This document shows positions 10,401-20,406 of a stretch of 64,000 nt of DNA, piece by piece. The position numbers were made by a program, and so were the translations under genes. The stretch spans positions 504,071 through 568,070 of the forward strand of contig MEHQ01001058.1 in NCBI GenBank assembly GCA_008828725.1. Reading direction: 5' to 3'. The notes beneath the pieces are model-generated. The model saw nothing but the letters and a program-made list of their open reading frames with translations. It was not told where the DNA came from and did not search any database. Within the stretch, counting starts at the first letter, position 1. Each line of letters starts with the position of its first letter. The DNA comes from Saccharina japonica. Lineage: Eukaryota > Sar > Phaeophyceae > Laminariales > Laminariaceae.

Positions 10401-12299
10401 TACGCATACCAGTACACTGGTACGATGTCGTATGCTGGTACTGGTAATAGGTACGTATACACTGGCCGGTCGCCCCGGTGGGCTAGCAGGTAACCACGAA
10501 GCCTGTTAGCGTCGAGATCGCGAGTTCGAGCCCCGCCGAGTGCATGCTCGTAGGGACTTTTTCTTGCAAAAAATATCTTGAATAGCGGAAAGCGCGAGAG
10601 CGTGAGTTGGCAAAATTCGATGAAAATCGACGAGCGTTGGGAAGGCTGAACCCTCTGCGCGATAAAAATGAAGGCAAGAACCGTAGTGGGGGAGGAGGGA
10701 GAGGAACCTACTTTGTGACCCCGGATCTGAGTTACGACTAGGGAGGGAGGAGGACAGAAGTGCGAAGATAATAAATGGGATGGAAAAGAAAAAAAAATAA
10801 ATAAAAAAATACAGGTACCCGTTACCGAGGAGTAAGAATGCGAGCTATTAATACTTATCATATTAATAGGAGCGCGTAACATATTTATGAGTACCCTGTA
10901 CAGCAGCAGTACTGCTGATGTGCCGACTTCTCTGCTGCTGCTGCTGTTGGGCTACTCCAGGTTTGCAGGGCGAGCTCGAAGCTATATGCGGAAAATCGAA
11001 TAATTAGCGCTGGGTTGGCACAAAGTATACTGACAGTAGCAATCGACTGATTGACCCTGCCTGTATATTCGCCAGCAGTTTTTAGTTTTTATCTTACTGC
11101 TGTAGGCATGTAAAAAAAACACGCCGTAATCTAGTACGGAGACCCACCAAATACGCTGCGGGACAACGTCACTCACTTCGCTCGACCAGTACACTGCTCA
11201 CTACTGCAATCCAGTATACTGGATGATTTGAGTAGTATCATCGCTGAATACCGACTTGAGTTCAGCAAGTGCCCAGCCCTACGTACGAGTATTTGTTCTG
11301 CGCGCTGAAATGCACTGGTACTTACTACGTACCACGTATCGTAGTTGTCTATACGAGTGTACGTATGTATGTATAATACAAGTCTACGTACAGGACAAAA
11401 AGCTCAACTGCTGTTGGCGTTTGGCGTTCAGCGTTCAGGTGTTCAGGTCCTATACTCATACCCCAGACGTAATCGGTAATATAGTTACCGTTTGGTCTTT
11501 GATATGCATATCAAACGGTCATTATATTTACGACCAGCAAAGTATGTTTCATCTTTTGTCAATAACTGCTTGCTTTGGCTGTTCTGTCTTGCCCCTTGGG
11601 GAGAATTATACGTACGCAAATGGCTTGCATATATGCTTCAAAATTCAAAAATTCTGCGCCCAAGCGCGGACGAATCCCCACAACAAAATAAGCCCGCTCA
11701 AACCAGACAGCAGAGGGTCGACACGGGAACAAATCGGGATTACCTCGAAGCAAGCAAAGAGCCGCCGGGGACGGGGGGGGGGGGGGGGGGGGGGGTAGTT
11801 AGAGCTGAGTATCACTTGTACGCAAAGCACTGGTCAGTACGTATACATATATGATGATGTGTGATATGCCTCGTATTTTTGTATTTTTAGACATGTTGTC
11901 GATTTTGCGACTTTCGGACCTCCACTTTACACACCCTTCACGCCAAGGGCGTAAGTGCAAGGGGTGTGTTCCATGTACCCCACCTGGCCATGTTCCTCTT
12001 TGCCACAGTAAACCCCCGGGTCCACGATACCTACTAACCTCCGGCCACGAAATGTCTTTCTCTGATGGCCGCTCGAGCAGCCACAACGCCCGTCATGATA
12101 CATAGGAATCGTTCAAAGTTTTGAAACAGACCAAGTTCTTTGTTTTTATTAGACCTGCTCCTCGTCCGCTCACCGCCACGTCCCAGTTGAACCTTTCCAG
12201 TAGAGCCACGCTCTGAATCTGGGTTGCTCCTACGAAAGAGCAGAGCTCGTTCGCTGCAGATCGGCGCGATGGGCTGAGGTTCCTCATGGCGGAAGACAT
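1453..12299 (-). CDS. DCN1: DCN1-like (DCUN1D) cullin neddylation co-factor, 7 exons
   Basis: Exons on minus: 12299-12174, 8257-8154, 7565-7475, 6896-6771, 5867-5785, 4657-4452, 1538-1453. All junctions are GT-AG and in phase, giving 273 aa, close to the usual ~260 for the family. Exon 1 encodes a UBA-like helix region (SFVGATQIQS, then NWDVA). The rest is the PONY/cullin-binding domain: AADAFFSG, DGIEAFYTELGVD, LISWKM, EEWRRGM, FQQFYMFCFEYAK, VVTKDMW, DADLSNFEVGDAWP and DDFVE. The C-terminal segments that carry the family's cullin-binding acidic patch (DLSN, AWP, DDFVE) are intact. Known family role: scaffold that helps the NEDD8 E2 modify cullins. The start at 12299 is chosen because the UBA-like region follows directly; an upstream in-frame start at 12389 would add an unlikely Cys/Arg-rich leader. 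Introns are 0.6-3.9 kb and full of repeats. Confidence 0.9.
1778..1932. repeat. 14-bp minisatellite, unit near TGTAGATGATCTATC
   Basis: About ten tandem copies of a TGTAGATNRTCTATC unit, sharing the AGAT/ATCT core with the array at 720-945. It lies in the last intron of the DCN1-like gene. Confidence 0.9.
2088..2240. repeat. GGGTCGGGT / ACCCGACCC dispersed element, copy 1
   Basis: Contains GGTCGGGTAAGGGGGACC, runs of ACCCG, and CGCGGGTCGGGTCATGACC near the end, followed by TATGAAGAG. The same order of blocks recurs at 58795-58975. Inverted GGGTCG and CGACCC blocks suggest a transposon with inverted ends. Confidence 0.6.
2388..2495. mobile_element. MITE, GGACCATAGTAAATAG family, copy 1
   Basis: GGAGGACCATAGTAAATAGA occurs at 2395 and a close direct copy (GGACCATAGCAAATAGAACC) at 2468. 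It belongs to the family best preserved at 29406-29508; here the arrangement is rearranged. Confidence 0.5.
2939..3780. mobile_element. TA-flanked fold-back element, CCACTCTGTCC family (long form)
   Basis: Bounded by TA at 2937-2938 and 3781-3782. The left end CCACTCTGTCCGGAAATGCA and the reverse complement of the right end (TCTGTCCCTAAATATAAGG) align over at least 70 bp with substitutions, continuing through AGCTGGTTCA. Inside, 3417-3504 and about 3620-3704 form a second, better inverted repeat of about 90 bp (CCACGCCGTTTTTTGGAGAT is shared). No transposase is visible, so it is non-autonomous. It sits in the last intron of the DCN1-like gene. Confidence 0.65.
4113..4282. mobile_element. MITE, CAGGACACCTA family, copy 1
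   Basis: About 170 bp with inverted ends: CAGGACACCTACTGTAATAA at left and TTATTAGGTGTCCTG at right, plus AAGAAACAGG/CCTGTTTCTT. A second copy is at 47798-47964 with the same interior (AAGCACC, ATCTTGAAA). Confidence 0.75.
4360..4442. mobile_element. piggyBac-like MITE with TTAA target duplication
   Basis: An 83-bp element beginning CCCCTCAAGAACTG and ending CAGTTCTGAATGGG, flanked by TTAA at 4356-4359 and 4443-4446. TTAA duplication and a CCC-type end are hallmarks of piggyBac elements. It begins five bases inside the intron after exon 6 of the DCN1-like gene. Its interior TTTGGGGACAAATTCCTTGG recurs at 22866, 25676, 42450 and 62977. Confidence 0.75.
4745..4850. repeat. Dispersed repeat unit b (GCACGGCCGTAGTCGTATGA), partial
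   Basis: Starts just after a G run (4731-4747) with GTACTCATATCGTGCACGG and continues through CATCCCTACAATGCCGGGAC. Other copies are at 8740, 9372, 9430, 29795, 44285 (reverse) and 61935 (reverse). Confidence 0.8.
4860..5215. repeat. GT-rich tandem repeat (GGTGTTGGTTGGCGGTAGTC)
   Basis: Irregular tandem units of GGTGTTGGTTGGCGGTAGT with TTGGCGTTTG, on the plus strand only G and T rich. It lies in the fifth intron of the DCN1-like gene. Confidence 0.75.
6010..6460. repeat. GATC-rich dispersed repeat and TGATCTGTTGA minisatellite
   Basis: 6010-6310 shares blocks (GGATCTGCACAACACAGATC, GCTAGATCATA, GATCGGGAATT) with 30740-31000 and, reversed, with 13820-13920 and 56850-57060. 6330-6450 is a tandem of TTGATGATCTG units of about 12 bp. 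Confidence 0.7.
7030..7265. repeat. ~85-105 bp tandem repeat with ACCCGGGTAC
   Basis: Three diverged copies of a unit containing ACCCGGGTACCTACCCGAGT, CAACCAGGT and GGTACTCGGGTACCCCAGAG. The two motifs are mutually inverted, so each unit can fold. Confidence 0.75.
7845..8010. repeat. GCGATAGCAGTA hexamer-type repeat
   Basis: Degenerate repeats of AGCGATAGCA and AGCAATA. The minus-strand open frame across it encodes only Leu/Ile/Ser/Val repeats. Confidence 0.8.
8300..8990. repeat. Dispersed composite repeat (units a and b), copy 1
   Basis: Unit a begins after a G run with GTACTCGTTTGTTGCTTGCC and runs to about 8690; unit b starts near 8740 and ends near TATGGACGACAGCCTC. The same two units in the same order occur at 29160-30025. 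This copy lacks the MITE found at 29406-29508. Confidence 0.8.
9285..9520. repeat. Dispersed composite repeat, short copies
   Basis: Start of unit a (CGTACTCATTTGTTGCTTAC) at 9287-9356 and two starts of unit b (CATGCATGGCCGTAGTCGTA) at 9381 and 9443, each next to a G run. Confidence 0.75.
9733..10090 (-). mobile_element. tRNA-derived SINE, copy 1
   Basis: Read on minus, it begins GGTCGCCCCGGTGGGCTAGC, has an A-box-like TGGGCTAGCAGG and a B-box GAGTTCGAGCC, a conserved body of about 250 bp (AGCGGAAAGCGCGAGAGCG, TCGATGAAAATCGACG) and an A-rich tail (the T-rich run near 9733). About 85-90% identical by eye to 10468-10810. It is in intron 1 of the DCN1-like gene. Confidence 0.8.
10468..10810 (+). 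mobile_element. tRNA-derived SINE, copy 2
   Basis: Head with A-box-like TGGGCTAGCAGG at 10479-10490 and B-box GAGTTCGAGCC at 10522-10532, then the same body as copy 1 and an A-rich tail ending near 10810. Compared with copy 1 it lacks about 30 bp in the middle (after GCGCGATAAAAAT). It faces copy 1 head to head, 377 bp apart. Confidence 0.82.
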
Positions 12300-12775
12300 T
12301 TTCAAGCTGGTCTGTGTGCAGCTCTTGCAGGGGGCTCTTCGCCGGCACACCGGGACATCATTTGACCACCTAGTACAAAACGCCTCCATATGTCTGGAAC
12401 TATTGACAGTTCCGCTCGACAGTGATCTGTGACTGGCTCCAGGTTTGCTGTACGCACGGTGTTGTGTTGGCGTGTTCGCGGTTCACAGCTTCCTCGAATG
12501 CCTCGCGACTGATAGGCCATGTCTATCATGATCTGTAGCAGCCTCAGGTGAGGGTTTCTCGCTCTGTCCCGAGACTGCGATAAACAGGAGGCACTTGCGA
12601 ACTTGCGAGCCTTTCGTGTACGGAGTACGTAAAAACTTCACATGAATGTTCCACCCCCCGACCCGAACACGACGATGATGACGAGCTAGCTCATGAGCTC
12701 ATGGGGGTCTGCTCTCGTACTGCTGTACCCGTCCCCTCGTCTCATTCATGAACCTTTCTTTCGGACACTGTTGCA

Positions 12776-13006
12776 GGGCTGCAACACGGCGATGGCGACG
12801 TGCGGGGCCGGCAGGTGTTGCTTCGGCCGGACGTCGACACCAACTCGCAGATCAGCCGCATCGCCGCGAGGGTACTGCCATGCCCGTACGAACCTCTCAG
12901 CGGCTACGATCACCGATCCTCGTCTCCAAGGATCCAGTGCTTGACAGTGCGACGCGCAGGGTGGATATCGACCTTGATCGAGCGGTGCGGCAGTGGGAGA
13001 AACAGG
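12776..13006 (+). other. Possible upstream exon (orphan)
   Basis: A TTGCAG acceptor-like site lies just before the segment and a strong GTAAGC donor directly after. One frame reads ATRRVDIDLDRAVRQWEKQ up to the donor in phase 0, which would join in frame to the acceptor at 14001 of the FAM210-like gene. That frame can also be opened by an ATG at 12748, giving an Arg-rich leader resembling a mitochondrial presequence. Another frame in the first half (RPDVDTNSQISRIAARV) also looks protein-like, so the assignment is weak. Confidence 0.3.
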
Positions 13007-13934
13007 TAAGCGATTGGTGGGACGGGAACGACGCTCGCTAACCTGGAACCCGAACCTGCAGAGGGTGCCCGCAATGCCACCGGATGTGGAACCCCCCACG
13101 AACTTCTGCACAACTTCGTAGTCTAGAGCCAGTACCTACGTACCGGTACACGGTGTACCTGGTATACAGTAGTAACTGCTGTGCCAGGTATATCATATCA
13201 TACTTCGTACACATCAGTATGTAGACTACTGACTACTACTGTTGCTGCTGCTGCTCACCGTCTCCTGTTGTGTGTGTGTTTTACATCTACTGTTGTGTAT
13301 GCGGTATAGGTTCGCTGTTGGCCTTCAGGTGCATTACACAAATAGGCATCTTTGACTGTCTTTGATGTAATTTATTTCGTGTTCCTGCGTCGGTTGGATC
13401 AAACACCGACCCGATCATGCATTGCTCAACCAAATCGCTGCCTGCGTGGTTTCTGAAGCGAATGTACCTGCTGCTGCTACGAACGCAAGGGCGGCGGATT
13501 TAGAAAAACTGTCGAGCTGGCTGCCTCATGACTCATGATCATGGTCCGTGATCAGTCGGGGTCGTTCGCGGCGATCTTTACGACGCACTCACGCCGTTAT
13601 CTTGGATTTCGCTGATTCGATAAATCTATGAAGATCGTATCATCGCTGCTTGCACCGCAGGATGCCTGACGTATCTGTATGATACAGCAGTACTCGTAAC
13701 TCGTAACTGTCAACTTGTGTGCGTTGGTTGATTTGGATAATTTCACAAATCACACAGATCATGATCCACTCTCTACGAACAACAGTAGTAGTTAGTAGTT
13801 AGTAGTACGAGACCTTTCAAGGCAGATCTTCGAGTATTATCGATATTTTATGATCTAGCACATGAATGTGTCCTGGGTTGATCTGTACTACTCGTATCAT
13901 ATGCAGATCCTGCTAACATAACAAATATCTTTAT
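13007..13934. other. Non-coding stretch before the FAM210-like frame
   Basis: No gene recognised. It may be intron if the exon at 12776-13006 is real. 13800-13920 carries a reversed fragment of the GATC-rich dispersed repeat. Confidence 0.5.
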
Positions 13935-14435
13935 TTGTATTTCTTGTTTCGAATTTGCATCTTGCTTTCGTTTGTCTCGTTGACCGAAACCGCCTCTCAG
14001 GAACCAAAGCCAACGGTAGCGTCACCAACTCCGACGACAATGACGAACACCATGCCCACCGCCAACTCGACCGAGACTAAGAAAAAAATGTCGGCGGAGG
14101 GGCTAAAACGACTCATGAAAGAGTACGGGCCGGTCGCCGTCTCCTTTCACGCGACCGTCTTCCTGACCACCTTGGGAGGCTTTTTCTCCCTCGTCGACTA
14201 CGGCCTCGACGTCGCCTCGCTCGTCAAAAACGTCCCCGTTATCGCCAATAACCTTCCCCACAAGAGCGCTGGTAACCTCGCTCTCGCGTGGGCATTGACT
14301 ACCGTGACGGGCCCGGTTCGAGGCGTCATGACGGTGACCCTAACCCCGCGCGTGGCCAAGCTGTGGTGGGGGCGCGGAGCCAAGCGAAGGCTCAAGGAGT
14401 TGGCGAAGGACAAGAGAAATGAGGCGTCTTCGTGA
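13935..14435 (+). CDS. FAM210 / DUF1279-domain membrane protein (last exon or whole gene)
   Basis: The open frame of 166 aa carries the DUF1279 signature: GLKRLMKEYGPVAVSFH, a hydrophobic stretch through GGFFSLVDYGLDV, a second one around NLALAWALTTVTGPVR, then TPRVAKLWW and a basic, helix-prone tail. FAM210-type proteins are small membrane proteins, usually mitochondrial in animals; location here is inference. Two starts are possible. The ATG at 13935 gives a signal-like hydrophobic leader ending near residue 22. Alternatively 13935-14000 is the pyrimidine-rich end of an intron with acceptor CTCAG just before 14001, in phase 0, and the protein begins in an upstream exon. The 3' end (stop at 14433-14435) is firm. 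Confidence 0.75.
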   Translation: MYFLFRICILLSFVSLTETASQEPKPTVASPTPTTMTNTMPTANSTETKKKMSAEGLKRLMKEYGPVAVSFHATVFLTTLGGFFSLVDYGLDVASLVKNVPVIANNLPHKSAGNLALAWALTTVTGPVRGVMTVTLTPRVAKLWWGRGAKRRLKELAKDKRNEASS

Positions 14436-15813
14436 GCGGGGTCTGCTCTGCTGCCGCTGCCGCTGCCGCTGCCGCTGCCGCTGCCGCTGCTGCTGCTGCT
14501 GCTGGTCGCAAGCCAGCGTGTTGGGGATGTGGTTGTGGGGGTCCCGCTGCCGTAGTACAGCTGTAGGGTGCATGTACTCTGCAGTGTCACTCGTTCCTGC
14601 ATCGGCAACTTCGAGGGCTTATCTCTCGGCGGTGGTTGTGTGGAGAGGCGTTTGGCGTACGGGGGGCGGTCGCTATGCTTCGCTCGCGAGAGCTGGGGAG
14701 AAATGTGGCGGCGTACATCCCCCAGGCGTAGTTTTTTTTGCTGGGGAATGTTTGGAGGCGTGCATCCCGCGGGCGTATTTTTTGTTGCTTGTTTCTTGAT
14801 TTTTGTTTAGAATGGTCCGTTGTGGGGCTGATTCCCGAAGTAGTACGTACGTAGCGTTTGTTTATTTTGTTGGTTGTCTTTTGCCGTGTTTTTTTTACAC
14901 TGCTTGTTGTGTTTTTACTTTTTCACGAGACCATTCACTTCCTACCTCTATAAATGTGAGGTGTTTTGCGTACCTAATGTACAGCAGAGAGCAACAGCAG
15001 TGCCCTTTGAAGTCTCCAGTAGTTTGCAATAGGAGTATTACATACAGTCGTCAGTAGTGTTGGTGTTGGTGTTGGTGTTGGTCTCGTTCGATGGCTCAGC
15101 AAGGTGCGTTCGGGGTCTCCGGTCTCTCGACTGAGCTGTAAAGAATGTGCCGAGTACCCAATCAATCTCGTTTCCCGTTCTTACCCTACCGCCCGTTTTC
15201 ATGGTTCGGCATCCGTTAACTCTTCGGCTGGTGGTGATTTTTATTTCCTGACGATTTATTTCGCCGTTTATCTCCAGGGCGAGGCGGGGATCGACAGATT
15301 TTCCAGTAAGACTGGTGTCGACCCCCTTGCCCGACTGCGCGTCGCATTGAGTAATTTTGCATTTTTTCCACTCAGTATATTCGTCGGCCACAGGTTTTTG
15401 GAGGGGATGGAGGAGACCGCGATACCCGCATAACTTGAGAGTCATAATTGGACAACGTGGATGCGTTGCGCCGCCCGAGTCGTTGATCTAGAAACACACC
15501 TGGTATATAGGAAATTGCGTTCGGCTACGTATATACGTACTCCAACAAGTAGGGTTGTGAACCGCAGCGAAGCGGCGATATCGATATTCTCGTTGATCGG
15601 CGTTACCCTGTACATGCCGGTACGATTTTCCTATTTCGATATTTTCGATGTTTTCATCGGTCCCGATATATCGCATGTATCGGCTCCGATTCACAACCAA
15701 CAATGGTTACGTAGTTGATATGCCTTTATTTATATCTGGATTGCCCTTTTGGCCTTTTGTTGTCACGAGCCGCTTGCTTCGTACCAGGTACCGGTAGCCA
15801 TTAACCAACAACC
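14436..15813. other. Intergenic region between convergent genes
   Basis: Holds the 3' flanks of the FAM210-like (plus) and WW-domain (minus) genes, a CCGCTG tract at 14450-14510 and a GTTGGT tract near 15060. No further gene is supported. Confidence 0.6.
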
Positions 15814-18800
15814 CTATCGGGTGGGACGCTCCCACTGTACCACACCCCGTCGCGCGTCGAAGAAGTACTCTCGCCCCTCGGGCGTAACGAAAACAGACCA
15901 GTTGTCAGGAAGGGGCCCACTCCAACTGTCGTCGTCAAGCCCGTTCGTCGTCGCTCTGCCGCTCGCCATCGGCATGTCAATACCGCCGGCGCCCGTCCCG
16001 ACGTCGCCGCCCCTCTCAACTTTCTCTTCGGCTCCGCCTCCGTCGCAGTTCACCACGGATTGGTGCAGGTTGGTCTGCCGTCTTGAATCTCTACTGCCGC
16101 TCGACCTGCTACACGCGCTGATAGAGGCATCGGCGCTTGTAGCCTCCTTTCCCGTTCGGCGTTCCATACCGGAGGCCGCCGACGTGCTAGTGATGCTTGC
16201 GCCCGGGGACTTCCTCGAGCGTACACCGCGCCTAGCGGGTAGGTCGGGCGTGAATGTGCAGCCAGACATTTCTTCCTCGAGGCGAGCTTGGAGTTCCACG
16301 GCTCGTCTGCGTTCTCGGAGAGAGGGGTACGGAAGAGAGAGAAGCAAGGTCAAATTTGAGGCAAGTCTTGGGGGGTGTACGGTTGAGATAAGTTGGCGGT
16401 GGCGTGCTGTCATTGGGCAGCGGAAATTCGCATCTGTTCGGTCGTGAGGTGTCGTACAGCTTTTCTGTGGGACATGTATGTGCGTAATGAAGCACCAAAT
16501 CTGATGGGAGTGCAACTCAAGCCGCTTCACTCGTGTGGGGAGAATACCGCCGGTGGGTCGACAACTTCCGAACGGGCCAACTCACCTTTTTTCTCTTCGT
16601 GTGTTGCTCTTGGCCGTCCTTTCGTATATGTCACCGTTGCAGCCCACGTCGCGGGCAACCCCCGCAGAACGTTGACGACGCCCCGAGATCCGACTCCCCC
16701 AGGACTGTTGAAGAGTAGCTTTCGCTACGAAGCCATCGTTTTCCTTTTCTTGTTCGACCGATTGTGCCCGCCGTTCTTTGCGTATTGTCTCCCGCTCCTT
16801 AGCCCTCTGTTCCATGCTGGGAACAGAACCCCTTCCGTACCTGCGGACAGCACGTGCGGTGATAATTGAGACGGAAAAGTATGGGCCATAGCGAAATGCT
16901 GCGTACATCAGTAGCACATCATGTTCGTGGTGACCCAAAACGATTGTTACCGGTCGCCGCGTCGGGTAAGCTAGCTGACTGTTACGTTATCCACGCGCTA
17001 TTTCTGGTACTGTAGTCTTACCCGCCATTCAGTCGACTGAAATTAAATCACGATAACCCTCCCCCGGCCTGTTTTTTTTGTTAACGAACGGCCTTACCAC
17101 TATACCCCAGCCTCACCGAGACTCCAACATCCTCTTGGACGTCTCCAGCGCTTCGAGGTTAGGTTTAAAGCCAGTCTGCTCCACGTCGTCGCTGGCGGTT
17201 GGTTTATCCGAAACTGGCAAATTACCCCCCTGTCCTAAAAGCGACTTCGTTCCTTTCGCGTTGCCTCTCCGTTCGATTTCGAGCAAAAGATGTTTCGAGT
17301 GGCGGCTGGGCGCAAGGCCCTGTCGCAGGATCTCGTCAACTCTCTCCTGACGCGCTTGCCGCTCCTGCCTCCGCCGCTCATACACAATCCCTTCTGCAAG
17401 TAACGCCTCCTCGATCGTCCCCCCCTTCCCCGACACCTCAACACCACCTGAGCCCCAACCCTCCCTCCTTCTCCTGGCCAAGCGCACGCTTCTTTGGATG
17501 ATCACGGGGCAAAACGTGCCTCCCTGCGGACCTGCCAGCGCCAAACGCTCGCGTTCAAGCGCGTGCTCTCGACCTGAAAGCGCCTGCTCGTAGAGGCGCC
17601 GTGCTACGTCCCCTCGGCTCCTCGAAACCGCCCTCGACCTGGCTGCAAGATCGGGGTTGGCACGGCGGCGGGCGGCCATCTCGACCCGCGTCCGGCGATT
17701 TTCTATCCGTCGACGTTGTTCGAGAGCGTCGCAGTGGAGACGCTGCGACGCTGACTGGTGGTCGCCCCTCCTGTTCCGGCTCATGCGCGCCGCCAAGAGC
17801 TTCGACCTCGTGTTCAACTCCTGGGCAGATGGTCATTGTCACGATAGATGGCGACATCGGGTCTGTTTGGACGGCGCCGAGCTGGGCAGGAACAATGTCA
17901 GGTGTCCATTTAGCTAAAAAAAGGCACGAGCTACAAATCACTGTCGTACGGCGCTGTGCCCTAGCGTCATGCATCATAAACCTATTAAAAGCATTTTACG
18001 TACTGCAGATTTCGATACGCAAGAAAGAAATAGAAAAGCTTGCTCACCGGCCGACCAGTATTAAAAATATCCTCCTGAGCCTCTCTATCGTCCTGATTTT
18101 GGCGTCGAGCAGTATCTGCGGTGCGCTTGAACAAGAAGAGGTCGTCCACGCTTCGCCGCTTGCTTCGCCCGAGCCGTGTGATTTCCGGCGTCCCCGTCAT
18201 TTCCAATTCGTCTCTACGTCGCGCCTCGCCCGCTGCCCATTCAGCGGCTAGCTTGCTACGAAGACGTGCCGTGGTGCCTCGCGTTTCGAGCTCCAGGGGA
18301 CGAACCTGTTCGCCTGGGGAGGTCGTTGGTCGGCCCAACACGCTATCCCCAAGGGAATGCGACGCTTTCAGAGGGCTGGGGCTTAGATCGGGGGCATCGG
18401 TCCGGCTTTGGAGACGCTCCTTTTTGCTTTCAGCGAGCCAATGTTCCGCCAGTACCAAGCAATCGGCAATGCACGAGGCACGCCGAGAAGGTGAACTTCT
18501 AGACACCGAAGAGTTCTCACCGGTGCCAAGATGCAGTTGACATAGTGGTCGTCGTCGCCGGCCGGCTGGCTCTGTCTTTTTTTTGTCATGCGGAGAAGAA
18601 GCCACTAATGACGCTTCGTTCACGCGCGTGTGGTGCTTGCTTCTTGCGTGCCATTTAACGTGGTCATCGGACTTCTGACAGCTGAGGTTGCTCCCCTTGC
18701 CGCAACCCCCGACCATGGCAGACGGGTCGTAAGGACGCTTCGTATGAGGAGTGGAGGCCCGATGTGTAAAGGAAGCTCGACAGGGCCCTGGGCAACACGC

Positions 18801-19510
18801 GCCCTGTTGAGTGTTGGTGTCAGGCCTTGCCACCTTGTCATGGCACCGCAGCTCGCCTGTAGCGCAGCATGGGTTAAACCCACAACGGGGATGGTCACCG
18901 CCGCTGTTCCCAAGCACAGCCGCTTGTGTTTGTAAGGTTATCTCGGCAGAGTTGGCAGCGGCTGCGGTGCTGTGGCACCGGTGGCATCGCCACGAGGCGG
19001 GGATAGACATTTCTTGTGTCTTGCTATTTTTGGAGAGAACTTCGGCGGGCCTTGGTTTCCCAGGTGGAGTTCCGTCGTGAGCAGTGGGTGGGCGAGAGTT
19101 TGCCCGCGCTCCTTTTGATTTGGGATATTCCCAGCAGATCTCTCCGGTGCTGAGGTTACCAGAGTAGTGGCTCCCGTGGCACTCCGAGAAAGTTGCGTGC
19201 CAGGTTATGACAGGAGGGGGGGGGGGGGGGGGAGGAGGAGGATGCATATGTAGAAGAGGGTAGGGAGGGGGAGACGAAGGCGGGGGTGGTTGTGGACCTT
19301 GTGGCGGTGGCCGTGCGCGTCGCCTGCTCTCTGCGCTCGGGTGGGTGGACGGGCCGTCGTAACCCTTTGGAGTGATCTCATCCAAGGCTCTCGGCGATTT
19401 TCGAATGTTTTGCTGATCATGACGAGGAGGATGCCAAGAAGGTATATCCGTTGCACCCAACCGATTTCGGCGGTCCTGGCCACAACGATCTTCTCGGTTC
19501 ACGTGCTGTC
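15814..19510 (-). CDS. WW-domain, coiled-coil protein (5' exon not resolved)
   Basis: Resolved exons on minus: 19510-18048, 17820-17117, 16840-16586, 16306-15814, with GT-AG borders and matching phases, giving about 970 aa without the first exon. Near the N-terminus a proline-rich run with a PPPY motif (19260-19271) is followed by a degenerate WW domain (about 19202-19122; key residues W, HY, N, TGE, WEYP). A second, canonical WW domain ends the protein (LPDNWSVFVTPEGREYFF to QWERP at the stop). Between them lie Cys/His-rich and strongly charged helical segments. Three short motifs of the TPEI/FCPVI/FTPDL type are each near basic repeats, as in many protist cytoskeletal or flagellar proteins. 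Function is unknown; WW domains bind proline-rich partners. The first exon should provide phase 1 upstream of 19510; an ATG near 19675 (MDPSKTPGNSPLEIL) is one candidate. Confidence 0.72.
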
Positions 19511-20406
19511 CTGGAAAACGTACGGCACAAGTTCACAGCATGGGTAGATATAGGAGTGATATGGTACACGAAACGTGTCCAGCAAAGCGGGGCAGAGCAG
19601 AGCGGAGAAGAGCGGTGTCATCGTCTTGTGTAAGATCTCAAGAGGCGAATTGCCGGGAGTTTTGCTTGGATCCATCGCATTCATTCGCGAACTGCGTGCG
19701 TCTGTCATACGTACGCACTTCTCGCTACGTACATATAATAGCATGCAGCAGAACAGGCAAAACAATGTGTACTGGTATACCATAACTCTACAATGCACCG
19801 GACTGCTTTTGGCTTCTTCAGAGTAAGCCATCGCCAAGGCTTGAGGGGATTGCGAGGGGAAGCTGAAGAGCTCGTTTGGCGGTTCCTGTCGAAGGATATC
19901 GACCGGTAATACCACCTGTACAATTTCAACAAAGCAGCATCATGTCAATCCTACACTGCCGTTTACTGCTGTTTATTGCTCCTGACTCTGTGTGGTATCC
20001 ACGATAGACTATACGCTGACCTATCTTGGTGGTTGGCGACAGTTCCATGCTGTTCACGCGTATCTCCTCCCAACACCTGGCTTACGGGCAGCCGCGGTCT
20101 CGCCCCCGAAGCGCAGGGTATGTATGACAGAAACAACAGCAGCAACAACTATTAATATTAGTATATCGCGGTGCTATGCTTTGTGTGCGAGTATCGTGCT
20201 CTACGTAGATCCTAACGTTACGATCGAAGGCTTTTCGAAGTTTTTTTGCCTTGCCTGACCGGGGACAGGGGAGGATAACAGCTCAATTCCAGACCTCTTG
20301 CAACCCTCGTAGCTGCTATCTGCTGTCTGCTTACCACACTCGCACCGACGCACTCGATAGCACAGGCGGGAGTGGTGTACAGCAGTGTGTCCCAAGCATT
20401 CGAGGC
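19511..20406. promoter_or_regulatory. Divergent intergenic region, WW-domain gene / COX5B
   Basis: About 0.9 kb between two genes transcribed away from each other. It should hold the missing 5' exon of the WW-domain gene (perhaps 19625-19675) and the COX5B promoter. No clear core element is visible. Confidence 0.4.

Noticed and set aside
15749-16447. 232-aa plus-strand frame
   Set aside because: Shadow of the last exon of the WW-domain gene on minus.
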